This document shows, piece by piece, positions 56,760 to 64,000 of a DNA stretch of 64,000 nt. The notes under the pieces are model-generated. The model was not told the DNA's origin. It did not search any database and saw nothing but the letters and a program-made list of their open reading frames with translations. Location of the stretch: positions 496,001-560,000 of the forward strand of contig JAHLKT010000001.1 in the NCBI GenBank assembly GCA_020444545.1, read 5' to 3'. The position numbers and the translations under genes are program-made. Numbering within the stretch: position 1 is the first letter of the stretch; the number at the start of each line of letters is the position of its first letter. This DNA is from Desulfarculaceae bacterium (GTDB lineage Bacteria > Desulfobacterota > Desulfarculia > Desulfarculales > Desulfarculaceae).

Positions 56760-56819
56760 TCTATATTCTTACTTGCCGCTCCCGCACAGCTTGCCGGAGC
56801 CGCCCCTTCTTTCCGCCTC

Positions 56820-57015
56820 CCCAACCCCACCACCGCCGGGGTTGCTTCGGGGCCGGCATCTCCCCGCGCCGCTTAGGCGCTTGTTCTGCCCACCCACCAA
56901 AACAAAAAGCGGCCCTTGTCCGCTTGCTCAACTCCATGAAGCCGCCCCGCCAGCGAGCGCCCCTCTCCGGCAACCACCCTTATGCCGGCCCTGGGTGACC
57001 CCGATAAAAAACGCC
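56820..57015. repeat. 196-bp direct repeat, copy 1
   Basis: It starts CCCAACCCCACCACCG and ends ATAAAAAACGCC. A second copy begins 232 bases later with about six substitutions. The segment lacks a convincing gene on either strand. Short open frames run across it on the minus strand but have no ribosome site or family resemblance. Confidence 0.85.
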
Positions 57016-57051
57016 CTCTTGCTTTTTTTCTCCCCCTTTTCTCTTTCTTCT

Positions 57052-57247
57052 CCCAACCCCACCACCGTCGGGGTCGCCTCGGGGCCGGCATCTCCCCGCT
57101 CCGCTTAGGCGCTTGTTCTGCCCACCCACCAAAACAAAAAGCGGCCCTTGTCCGCTTGCTCAACTCCATGAGGCCGCCCCGCCAGCGAGCGCCCCTCTAC
57201 GGCAACCACCCTTATGCCGGCCCTGGGTGACCCCGATAAAAAACGCC
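57052..57247. repeat. 196-bp direct repeat, copy 2
   Basis: The second copy has the same ends as 56820-57015. The two are separated by a T/C-rich 36-bp spacer, and a similar T-rich run follows copy 2. This looks like a recent tandem duplication of about 232 bp. Confidence 0.85.
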
Positions 57248-57352
57248 TTTTCTTTTCGCCTTCTTTTATTTTTTCGCGATGGTCCGGGGCCCAAAAAAGT
57301 GGGCGGGGACAAACCCCGCCCTCGCCGCTTCTTCTTTTTTCAGCCGGCTACA

Positions 57353-58099
57353 CTAACCCCGAATCTCCCTGACCAGCTCCAACAACCTCGGCAAAACCTC
57401 CGCCCCGCCCGCCATGAGCGAGATGTCGGCCACGTGGCCGGTGAGCGGGGTGGGCTCCAGGTTGATCTCGATCACCTTGGCCCCTGACTCGCGGGCCAAG
57501 CCCGGAAGCTGGCTGGCCGGGGCCACCACCGCGCTGGTGCCCACCACCAGCATGGCCGAGCAGCCCTGGGCCGAGGTCATTGCCGCCAACAGGGCCCGCT
57601 GGGGAATGGCCTCGCCGAAGAACACGATGTCCGGCTTGATCAGCCCGCCGCATACGCAGTGGGGCACCTCGCCGTGCAGGGCCAGCTCGGAGCGGCGCAT
57701 ACCCTTGCCGCAGTCCATGCACACCAGGCGTCGCCCCGAGCCGTGGAACTCCACCACCGCCTTGGAGCCCGCCACCTGGTGCAGGCCGTCGATGTTCTGG
57801 GTCACCACCAGGTCCAGCAGGCCCATGGCCTCCAGCTCGGCCAGGGAGTGGTGCACCTGGTTGGGCTCCGCGCCCAAGACCACCGCGTCCAGCTCGCGGA
57901 GCATGTTCCACACCCGGCCCGGATTGGCCAAAAAGGCGTCGATGCTGGCGTAGTCCATGGGTTCGTATTTTTCCCACAGGCCCTGGGAGCCGCGAAAAGC
58001 GGGGATGCCGCTGTCCACGCTGATGCCCGCCCCGGTCAGGGCCACGGTGCTTTTGCTGGCCGCCAATATCTCGGCCGCCCGGCGCAGTTGATCATCCAT
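57353..58099 (-). CDS. Sirtuin NAD-dependent protein deacylase
   Basis: A 248-residue Sir2 enzyme with GAGIS (residue about 23), TQNIDGLH (about 100), the catalytic His in VEFHGS (about 119) and a zinc site formed by CMDC and CVC (Cys 127, 130, 148, 150). It removes acyl groups from lysine with NAD. It could reverse the GNAT acetyltransferases at 3.3-4.6 kb, but that link is inference. The Tyr/Arg pair of CobB-type desuccinylases is not seen in its helical segment. It lies 13 bases downstream of a glycosyltransferase gene. Confidence 0.93.
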   Translation of the reverse strand: MDDQLRRAAEILAASKSTVALTGAGISVDSGIPAFRGSQGLWEKYEPMDYASIDAFLANPGRVWNMLRELDAVVLGAEPNQVHHSLAELEAMGLLDLVVTQNIDGLHQVAGSKAVVEFHGSGRRLVCMDCGKGMRRSELALHGEVPHCVCGGLIKPDIVFFGEAIPQRALLAAMTSAQGCSAMLVVGTSAVVAPASQLPGLARESGAKVIEINLEPTPLTGHVADISLMAGGAEVLPRLLELVREIRG

Positions 58100-58112
58100 G
58101 ATGCTCTCCCCC

Positions 58113-59366
58113 TCAGTCTCCGGCCTGGCCGTAGAGCCGCGCGATGTCCGCGGCCAGGCGTTGTTTGGCGTGATTGGCTTGCACGTATTCCCGGAGCGCC
58201 CCGCCCAGGCGGCGGGCTTGCCCCGGCTCGCCCAGCAGGCGGGCCAGGCCGTGGGCCAGGGCCGGGGCGTCGCCCACGGGCGCGCTTACCCCGCGCTCCC
58301 GCAGCTTGATGCCGCCGCCCCAATCTTCTTGCGTCTCGCCCAAAAGATCGGGCACCCCACCCACCTCGGTGGCCACCACCGGCAGACTTGAGGCCCCGCC
58401 TTCCAGTATAGACACCGGAGTGCCCTCGTTGTTGCTGGTGATCATCAGGGCGTCCAGGCCCGGGAAAAAAGCCTCGCGGTCGGCGCGCATGCCCAGCAGG
58501 GCCGCGCGCTCGCCCAGGCCTCGGCGCTCGATCTCCGCGCGCAGCTCGGCCAGCTCGGCGGGCGAGCCCCCGCCGATGAGCAAAAAGCGGCAGCGCGCGA
58601 AAAGCTCCGGGGCCTCGTCGCGCAGGGCGGCGGCGGTGGCGAAGAACAGGGCGAAGTTCTTCACCGGCGCGATGCGCCCCACCGCGCCGATCAATAGCTC
58701 GTCCTCGCCCGCGCCCAGCTCGGCCCGGAAGCGGGCCCGTCCCGCCTCGGGGTCGGCAAAGGGCGCCAGGTCGATGCCCAGGGGCACCACCACCGCCTGC
58801 TCCGGCCGCCCCACCCCAAAGACCTCCACGATCTCTTGGTATTGGCGGGGGCTGATGGTCACGATGCGCCAGGTGACCGCGCGCGCCAAAAAGCGCTCCA
58901 GGCCCAGAAAGAGCCGCGCCTTGGCCGGGCCGAAGTAGGAGTGGAAGGTATGGCCGTGGAAGGTGTGCACCACCCTCAGGCGCGGCCAGCCCCGCATCCG
59001 GGCCAGGGGCCGGTAGATCAGCGCGGCCACCCGGCCCAGCAGCCCGGCCTTGGAGGCGTGGGTGGCCAGGATGTGGGGCTTGGTATCCATGAGCAGCCTG
59101 AGCACCGCGCCCAGGCTGGCCAGGTCCGCCCCCGGCGAGATGGCCCGCCCCAAACGGGGCAGCTCCACCCACTCCAGGCCCCCGGCGGCCAGTTCGGGCC
59201 CCAGGTCGTCCTCGCCGCCCTGCACCCGGCCCGCGGCCAGGGTCTGCTCGAAGCGGGCGGGGTCCAGCTCCTCCATGAGCCAGGCCACGTGACGGGCCGG
59301 GCCGCCCACGTTTAGCCGGGCGATGAGGCGCAGGACGCGCACGGGTTGGGGATTGGCGTCAGTCAT
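58113..59366 (-). CDS. Glycosyltransferase family 4-type protein
   Basis: A 417-residue GT-B enzyme. The N-terminal half reads VLRLIARLNVGGPARHVAWLMEEL, with an HxFHGHTFHSYF segment in the middle. The donor domain has LIGAVGRIAPVKNFALF and the ExxxGxxxxxxE-like NNEGTPVSILEGGASSLPVVATEVGGVPDLL. It is a retaining glycosyltransferase, probably for a surface polysaccharide; sugar specificity is unknown. It is co-directional with the sirtuin gene. Confidence 0.9.
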   Translation of the reverse strand: MTDANPQPVRVLRLIARLNVGGPARHVAWLMEELDPARFEQTLAAGRVQGGEDDLGPELAAGGLEWVELPRLGRAISPGADLASLGAVLRLLMDTKPHILATHASKAGLLGRVAALIYRPLARMRGWPRLRVVHTFHGHTFHSYFGPAKARLFLGLERFLARAVTWRIVTISPRQYQEIVEVFGVGRPEQAVVVPLGIDLAPFADPEAGRARFRAELGAGEDELLIGAVGRIAPVKNFALFFATAAALRDEAPELFARCRFLLIGGGSPAELAELRAEIERRGLGERAALLGMRADREAFFPGLDALMITSNNEGTPVSILEGGASSLPVVATEVGGVPDLLGETQEDWGGGIKLRERGVSAPVGDAPALAHGLARLLGEPGQARRLGGALREYVQANHAKQRLAADIARLYGQAGD

Positions 59367-59412
59367 ACTGGCGGAGATTGTACCCCATGGCCCCGGCGGA
59401 CTAAAGCGCGCC

Positions 59413-59583
59413 TTAGGACAGGCCCAGGCAGGTTACCAGATAGTCCGGCGCGAAACGCTTCACGCGGCGAAGCAGCTTGGCCAGGGCCCCGGCGAACTGC
59501 CCCGCGAAGATTTGGCGCACCTGGGCGATGGCCTCGCGGTCGATGGCCCGAAGGTCGTTGTAGATGCGCCGGATGCGGAACAC
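59413..59583 (-). CDS. Small protein of unknown function (56 residues)
   Basis: GTG start after an excellent AAGGAGG site (5 bases upstream), giving a basic 56-residue protein: MFRIRRIYNDLRAIDREAIA, then QVRQIFAGQFAGALAKLLRR, then VKRFAPDYLVTCLGLS. The first 25 residues resemble the start of larger Desulfobacterota acetyltransferase-type proteins that I recall, so this could be a remnant of one or a true small protein. It lies between the ribB and glycosyltransferase genes. Confidence 0.5.
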   Translation of the reverse strand: MFRIRRIYNDLRAIDREAIAQVRQIFAGQFAGALAKLLRRVKRFAPDYLVTCLGLS

Positions 59584-59656
59584 GCGGCCTCCTTGCCTGC
59601 CTTAATCGGGAGTCATTTCCCTAGAGCCCAATTTTATCACGCCGCCCCGGCCCCTG

Positions 59657-60301
59657 TTAGCAGGCCGCGCCCGCCCGGTAGGCCGCCAGGTCTTCCACGG
59701 TGAGCACCGGGTAGCCGTTCTCCTGGGCAAACTCCACGATGCGGGGCAAACGGGCCATGGAGCCGTCGGGGTTGGTCAGCTCGCAGAGCACCCCATAGGG
59801 CTTTAGCCCGGCCAGGCGCATGAGGTCCACCGTGGCCTCGGTGTGGCCCCGCCGCTCCAAGACCCCGCCGTCGCGCGATTGCAAGGGGAAGACGTGGCCC
59901 GGGCGGTTGAGATCGCTCGGCCCGGCCTGATCGGCGATGGCCGCCCGCACCGTGGTCAGGCGGTCCTGGGCCGAAACCCCGGTGGTCACACCCCGGGCCG
60001 CCTCGATGGACACGGTGAAGGCGGTCTGATAGCGGCTGGAGTTGGTGGGGGCCATGGGGGGCAGCTCCAGGCTGTGCACCTTGTCCGAGGGCAGGCACAG
60101 ACACACGATGCCGCTGCACTCGCGGATCAGGGCGGCCATCTGATCCTTGGTCAGCGACTGAGCCGCGAAGATGAGATCCCCCTCGTTCTCCCGGTCCTGG
60201 TCGTCGGTGACCAGCACCCCCTTCCCAGCGCGCACCGCCGCCAAGGCCCGATTGACCCGCTCCAAGGGACCGCCGAATTGCTCCAATAATGCTTCGCCCA
60301 T
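59657..60301 (-). CDS. ribB: 3,4-dihydroxy-2-butanone-4-phosphate synthase
   Basis: A 214-residue enzyme that converts ribulose 5-phosphate to the four-carbon precursor of riboflavin. The metal and substrate motifs [34 protein letters not shown] and [28 protein letters not shown] are clear. It has no GTP cyclohydrolase II domain, so it is a stand-alone RibB. An FMN riboswitch lies upstream. Confidence 0.96.
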   Translation of the reverse strand: MGEALLEQFGGPLERVNRALAAVRAGKGVLVTDDQDRENEGDLIFAAQSLTKDQMAALIRECSGIVCLCLPSDKVHSLELPPMAPTNSSRYQTAFTVSIEAARGVTTGVSAQDRLTTVRAAIADQAGPSDLNRPGHVFPLQSRDGGVLERRGHTEATVDLMRLAGLKPYGVLCELTNPDGSMARLPRIVEFAQENGYPVLTVEDLAAYRAGAAC

Positions 60302-60425
60302 GATAATGCTCCCGCGCCTGTTACGCGTTTAGGGGTTATGGGCGGGGGAGACAGAGTAGGCACGCACGCGCTACCGGGCGCACCACTGACGGGCGGCCAG
60401 GCATCGCGGGGGATGCTGACTGTCT

Positions 60426-60571
60426 TATCCTCTCTCATCCGGACTGTCACCGTCGGCTCTGGCCTCTCACCAGATCTGCTGACCCCCTTTGCAAGCAAAG
60501 GGGCGCTCGCGGGCTCCCCGGCCTTTGGCCGGGATACCGCCGGTGGGGAATTGCACCCCGCCCCGAGAATA
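60426..60571 (-). promoter_or_regulatory. FMN riboswitch (RFN element)
   Basis: Read on the minus strand, conserved RFN blocks appear in order: GGGGTGCAATTCCCCACCGG, then AGCCCGCGAGCG, GGTCAGCAGATCTGGTGAGA, and GCCGACGGTGACAGTCCGGA followed by GAGAG. FMN binding should lower ribB expression through termination or by masking the ribosome site. About 125 bases separate the aptamer from the ribB ATG. Confidence 0.96.
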
Positions 60572-60705
60572 AGCTGATATTGGTCTAGCCCTCCCGGGGC
60601 CGTGTGTCAAGGACGGAGGGGATCGCCGGGCCGCCACCTGGCTTGCCAGCTCGGCCGGGCTGTGGAATATTGGCCGGGAACCCGCCACGCCCCAGGGAGC
60701 GCCCC

Positions 60706-61626
60706 ATGGCCAACTTCATAGAACCCCGCCAGCTCGCCGACCGCCTGTGGCACCTGGGCAGCCACCACCTGCCCGTGTTTCTCATGGGCAGCGGCGAGGA
60801 GCGCGCCCTGTACGAGGTCGGCATCGGGGTCACCGCGCCCCTGATCCTGGCCCAGCTGGAGGCCCTGGGCGTGGCCCGCGAGGAGGTGGCCTGGCTTATC
60901 CTGAGCCACGCCCACTCCGACCACTCGGCAGGGGCGGGCGACCTCTTGGCCGCCCTGCCCCGCGCCCGCCTGGTGCTCACCCCCATCGCCCGCGACCTAC
61001 TCAGCCGGGCCAGCACCCTGGGCCGCTTCAGCCAGGACAACCAGTTCTCCAGCCAAGCGGTGGCCCGCCGGGAGGGCCTGGCCGATCGAGCGCAATGGCC
61101 GCCCATGACCCCGCCGCCGGGGGAGCGGCTATGCCTGATGGAGCCGGGCCAGAGCCTGGCCCTGGAAGGCGAAACGGTGGAATTCATGGGCGCGGCGGGG
61201 CACGTTCCCGGCGGGCTCACCTGTTGGCTGCATGGCGCGGGGGCGGTGCTGGCCTCGGACTCGGCGGGCTTCCGCCATCCCGGCCGCCACGGCTTCCCCT
61301 TGTACTTCGTGTCCTACGGCCGCTACCAGGACAACCTGGCCGCCCTGGCCGCCCGCGAGCCCCAGGTGCTGGGCCTGGGCCACCAGGGGGCCCTGCGCGG
61401 GCCCCAGGCGCGGGAGTACCTGGCCGGGGCCGCCGAGCATTTGGCCGGGTTTCACCAGGAGGTCTGCACCCGTTTCCAAGGCGGCCAGGCGCCCGAGCAG
61501 ATCAGCGCCTGGGCCTTTGAGCACTTCTACCGCGACGAGCTATGCATCTACACCCCCAGCAACATCGCCTATTGCTGCGATTTGCTGGTAAAACGCTCCT
61601 TGCAGCACGAAAACCTGCTTCCCTAG
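60706..61626 (+). CDS. Metallo-beta-lactamase-fold hydrolase
   Basis: A 306-residue MBL-fold protein with the dinuclear zinc motif LSHAHSDHSAGAG, a downstream metal His in GAAGHVPGG, an Asp in VLASDSAGF, and a late His in LGLGHQGAL. The substrate is unknown; hydrolysis of thioesters or other esters is typical for such single-domain members. ATG 60706 has AGGGAG upstream. Confidence 0.88.
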   Translation: MANFIEPRQLADRLWHLGSHHLPVFLMGSGEERALYEVGIGVTAPLILAQLEALGVAREEVAWLILSHAHSDHSAGAGDLLAALPRARLVLTPIARDLLSRASTLGRFSQDNQFSSQAVARREGLADRAQWPPMTPPPGERLCLMEPGQSLALEGETVEFMGAAGHVPGGLTCWLHGAGAVLASDSAGFRHPGRHGFPLYFVSYGRYQDNLAALAAREPQVLGLGHQGALRGPQAREYLAGAAEHLAGFHQEVCTRFQGGQAPEQISAWAFEHFYRDELCIYTPSNIAYCCDLLVKRSLQHENLLP

Positions 61627-61663
61627 GGGTTGGCAACTCGCCATGTCCTGTTAGACTGCGGCC

Positions 61664-62602
61664 ATGAGCCAAAACGAGCCCCAAAACACCGGCGAGTGCG
61701 CCCCCCCGCCCGGCGAGCCGCCCATCCAGCCGCCCCCCCGGCCCACCAGCCTGAGCCCGGCGGGCCGCGCGCTGCTCAACTTGGCCCTGATGCTCGGGGG
61801 CAACCTCTGCGCCGCGGTGGCGGTCAATGGCATCCTGGTGCCCCACGGCCTCTTGTCCGGCGGCTTCACCGGCATGGCCATCCTGCTGCACTATCTGCCG
61901 CCCCATATGCCGGTGGCCCTGTGGTACGCCCTGCTCAACATCCCCATCTTCATCCTGGGCTGGCGCTTGGTGGGCCGCCGCTTCTTCTGGTGGTCCCTGG
62001 CGGGCATGGCCATCCTCAGCCTGACCATCGAGCTGGTAAAGGTGCCCATGCTGCTGGAGGACCCGGTGGCCGCCGCGCTGTTGGCGGGCATCCTCTTTGG
62101 CGGGGGCACCGGCCTGGTGCTGCGCTCCCAGGGCTCGGCCGGAGGCCTGGACATCCTCTCGGTGATCCTGATGCAGCGCTTTTCCCTGCGCCTGGGCACC
62201 ACCCTGTTGGGGGCCAACGTCATCGTGCTGGGCTTGGGGGTGCTCTTGTTCCCCTTGGTCAAGGTGATCTACACCCTGATGGTGCTCTTCGTGGCCGCGC
62301 GGGTGACCAACCTGGTGTTCACCGGCCTGAGCCAGCGCAAGGTGGTCACCATCATCAGCCACCACTGGCAAGAGATTGCCGACGCCCTGGTCAAGCAGGG
62401 CGGCTCCTCCGGAGCCACCCTCATCCAGGCCCGGGGGGCCTTCCGGGGGCTGGACGAGCCCATGATCTACACCGTGGTCAACCTCAGGGAGTTGGGGCGG
62501 CTCAAGGCGGTGGTGTCCTCGGTGGACCCGGACGCCTTCGTGGTGGTCAGCGACACCCTGGAGGTAACCGGCCAGCGCATAGGCCGGGCCACTCACTGGT
62601 AG
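61664..62602 (+). CDS. YitT-family membrane protein with DUF2179 domain
   Basis: The 312-residue protein has a Pro-rich N-terminus, five or six hydrophobic helices (LALMLGGNLCAAVAVNGILVPHGLLSGGFTGMAILLHY and others; FGGGTGLVLRSQGSAGGLDIL is a YitT signature) and a C-terminal DUF2179 domain (VVTIISHHWQEIADALVK...VYTVVNLRELGRLKAVVSSVDPDAFVVVSDTLEV). Function is unknown. It lies 37 bases after the MBL gene, so the two may form one unit. Confidence 0.88.
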   Translation: MSQNEPQNTGECAPPPGEPPIQPPPRPTSLSPAGRALLNLALMLGGNLCAAVAVNGILVPHGLLSGGFTGMAILLHYLPPHMPVALWYALLNIPIFILGWRLVGRRFFWWSLAGMAILSLTIELVKVPMLLEDPVAAALLAGILFGGGTGLVLRSQGSAGGLDILSVILMQRFSLRLGTTLLGANVIVLGLGVLLFPLVKVIYTLMVLFVAARVTNLVFTGLSQRKVVTIISHHWQEIADALVKQGGSSGATLIQARGAFRGLDEPMIYTVVNLRELGRLKAVVSSVDPDAFVVVSDTLEVTGQRIGRATHW

Positions 62603-62624
62603 AAGGCCGCCTCGCTAAAGCACG

Positions 62625-62661
62625 AAAAAGCCGGCCCCCTCGCGGGAGCCGGCTTTTGTTT
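62625..62661. terminator. Bidirectional terminator between yitT-like and dnaK
   Basis: AAAAGCCGGC and GCCGGCTTTT form a 10-bp stem with A- and T-runs built in, usable on both strands by the convergent genes. Confidence 0.85.
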
Positions 62662-62678
62662 TGGTTGTATGCCGGAGC

Positions 62679-64000
62679 TTACTTCTCGGTGAACTCCGCG
62701 TCCACCACGTCGTCGTCCGGGGGAGCCTGGCCGCCGCCGGGCTGGCCACCAGGCTGACCGCCGGGCTGACCACCAGGCTCGCCGCCGGGCTGCTGCTGGC
62801 TCTGGTACAGGCTCTGGGCCATGGCGTGGGAGGCGTTTTGCAGGTTCTCGAAGGCGGCCTCCATCTGGGCCCGGTCGTCGCTCTCCAGGGCCTTCTTGGC
62901 CTCGGCAATGGAGGCCTCCATGGTGCTCTTGGTGCCTTCGTCCAGCTTGTCCTCGTTCTCCTTCATGAGCTTCTCGGTCTGGTAGATCAAGCTGTCCAGC
63001 TTGTTCTTGGCCTCCACCGCCTGGCGCCGCTCCTTGTCCTCGTTGGCGAAGCGCTTGGCGTCGGTGACCATCTGGTCGATCTCGCCCTCTTCCAGGCCGC
63101 TGCTGGCCTTGATCTCGATGGACTGCTCCTTGCCGGTGGCCATGTCCTTGGCGCTCACGTTGACCATGCCGTTGGCGTCGATGTCAAAGGTGACCTCGAT
63201 CTGGGGCACGCCGCGCGGGGCCGGGGGCAGGCCGGTGAGCTGGAAGTTGCCCAGGGTGCGGTTGTCCTTGGCGAACTCGCGCTCGCCCTGGAGCACGTGA
63301 ATGTCCACCGCCGGCTGGTTGTCCGCCGCCGTGGAGAAGGTCTCGGACTTGCGGGTGGGGATGGTGGTGTTGCGCTCGATGAGCTTGGTCATCACCCCGC
63401 CCAGGGTCTCGATGCCTAGGCTCAGCGGAGTCACGTCCAGAAGCAGCACGTCGTTGACCTCGCCGCCCAGGACGCCGCCCTGGATGGCCGCGCCGACGGC
63501 CACCACCTCGTCGGGGTTCACGCCCTTGTGAGGCTCCTTGCCGAAGAACTCCTTGACCATCTCCTGGACCTTGGGGATGCGGGTGGAGCCGCCCACCAGG
63601 ACCACCTCGTCCACCGCGTTGGGGGCCAGGCCCGCGTCGCTCAGGGCCGCCTTGCAGGGGCCCAGGGTGCGCTGCAGCTCGGCGTCCACCAGGGACTCGA
63701 ACTTGCTGCGGCTCAGCTTCACGTTCAGGTGCTTGGGGCCGGACGCGTCGGCGGTGATGAAGGGCAGGTTGATGTCGGTCTCCACCGCGCTGGACAGCTC
63801 CATCTTGGCCTTTTCGGCGGCCTCCTTGAGGCGCTGCATGGCCATGGGGTCGCCGGAGAGGTCCACGCCGGAGTCCTTCTTGAACTCATCCACCAGCCAG
63901 TCGATGATCTTCTGGTCCAGGTTGTCGCCGCCCAGGTGGGTGTCGCCGTTGGTGGCCTTAACCTCCACCACGCCGTCGCCGACCTCCAGGACGGAGATGT
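62679..64000 (-). CDS. dnaK: Chaperone DnaK (Hsp70), C-terminal part
   Basis: The gene runs off the window, so the N-terminal part is missing. The visible 440 residues include [19 protein letters not shown] (end of the ATPase domain), [39 protein letters not shown], and the substrate-binding domain from [17 protein letters not shown] onward. The C-terminal Gly/Gln-rich tail has repeated GGQP units and ends VDAEFTEK, as in many DnaK proteins. Confidence 0.97.
   Translation of the reverse strand, partial: ISVLEVGDGVVEVKATNGDTHLGGDNLDQKIIDWLVDEFKKDSGVDLSGDPMAMQRLKEAAEKAKMELSSAVETDINLPFITADASGPKHLNVKLSRSKFESLVDAELQRTLGPCKAALSDAGLAPNAVDEVVLVGGSTRIPKVQEMVKEFFGKEPHKGVNPDEVVAVGAAIQGGVLGGEVNDVLLLDVTPLSLGIETLGGVMTKLIERNTTIPTRKSETFSTAADNQPAVDIHVLQGEREFAKDNRTLGNFQLTGLPPAPRGVPQIEVTFDIDANGMVNVSAKDMATGKEQSIEIKASSGLEEGEIDQMVTDAKRFANEDKERRQAVEAKNKLDSLIYQTEKLMKENEDKLDEGTKSTMEASIAEAKKALESDDRAQMEAAFENLQNASHAMAQSLYQSQQQPGGEPGGQPGGQPGGQPGGGQAPPDDDVVDAEFTEK

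Noticed and set aside
56761-57169. Minus-strand frames in the 196-bp direct repeats (MELSKRTRAAFCF type)
   Set aside because: The peptides repeat only because the DNA is duplicated. They have no ribosome site, and the frames end in low-complexity Trp/Gly/Arg sequence.
56820-57247. Two direct repeats as a possible CRISPR array
   Set aside because: There are only two units, each about 196 bp with a low-complexity spacer and no nearby cas genes. CRISPR repeats are far shorter.

Overview
The window comes from a GC-rich, Gram-negative, probably anaerobic bacterium. My best guess is Desulfobacterota (old Deltaproteobacteria), possibly a Desulfarculales-like lineage; this is inferred from gene content and base composition, not from a marker gene. 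Supporting signs are a Tol-Pal envelope system, outer-membrane porins, a glutaconyl-CoA decarboxylase alpha subunit beside acyl-CoA dehydrogenases, a molybdopterin oxidoreductase and a rubrerythrin. Most genes are housekeeping or core metabolism with strong Shine-Dalgarno sites and ATGA/GTGA/TTGA overlaps. GTG and TTG starts are common.

Layout. 0-4.6 kb: initiator tRNA, sucCD, a GAPDH-like enzyme and two GNAT acetyltransferases, the second AcuA-like. 4.6-5.5 kb: three repeat elements, one carrying a GIY-YIG nuclease gene. 5.5-7.4 kb: a tandem universal stress protein and two small unknowns. 7.5-12.9 kb: two acyl-CoA dehydrogenases, glutaconyl-CoA decarboxylase alpha, an AT-rich foreign-looking gene and a carboxymuconolactone-decarboxylase-family protein. 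12.9-16 kb: a Spy/ZraP-like protein and a penicillin-acylase-family enzyme. 16-21 kb: tolQ-tolR-tolA-tolB-pal-cpoB on the minus strand. 21-25.5 kb: a HAD phosphatase, an apparently unannotated small RNA, and ndk-thiL-lytic transglycosylase. 25.6-33 kb: a phosphate regulon island, pstS-porin-porin-pstCAB-phoU, with Pho-box-like direct repeats. 33-36 kb: a molybdopterin oxidoreductase and a MarR regulator sharing an operator-like palindrome. 36-38.5 kb: a metal-responsive ribbon-helix-helix regulator with znuC and znuB. 38.6-40.4 kb: rubrerythrin, a secreted three-repeat CVNH lectin-like protein and a Slp-like lipoprotein. 40.5-45 kb: a three-gene cluster of an unrecognised 804-residue protein, a phosphatidylserine-decarboxylase homologue and an Lgt-like membrane protein. 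45-49.5 kb: small unknowns, an FMN glutamate-synthase-like oxidoreductase and a KaiC-like/XRE/cupin regulator. 49.6-51.6 kb: MauE/DoxX-like, rhodanese, DUF5993-like and DsbB-like proteins. 51.7-57.3 kb: lexA, a polytopic glycosyltransferase-like protein, asnB and a cluster of repeats. 57.3-64 kb: sirtuin, glycosyltransferase, ribB with an FMN riboswitch, an MBL-fold hydrolase, a YitT-like protein and the C-terminal part of dnaK.

The best candidates for undescribed biology are the 804-residue/PSD/Lgt-like cluster (40.5-45.0 kb), the inverted-repeat element that packages a GIY-YIG gene beside an empty copy (4.6-5.3 kb), the small RNA at about 21.84-22.02 kb, and the KaiC-like/XRE/cupin regulator (48.1-49.4 kb). 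I could not run any search, so family calls rest on motifs I can see and on recall of family sequences.
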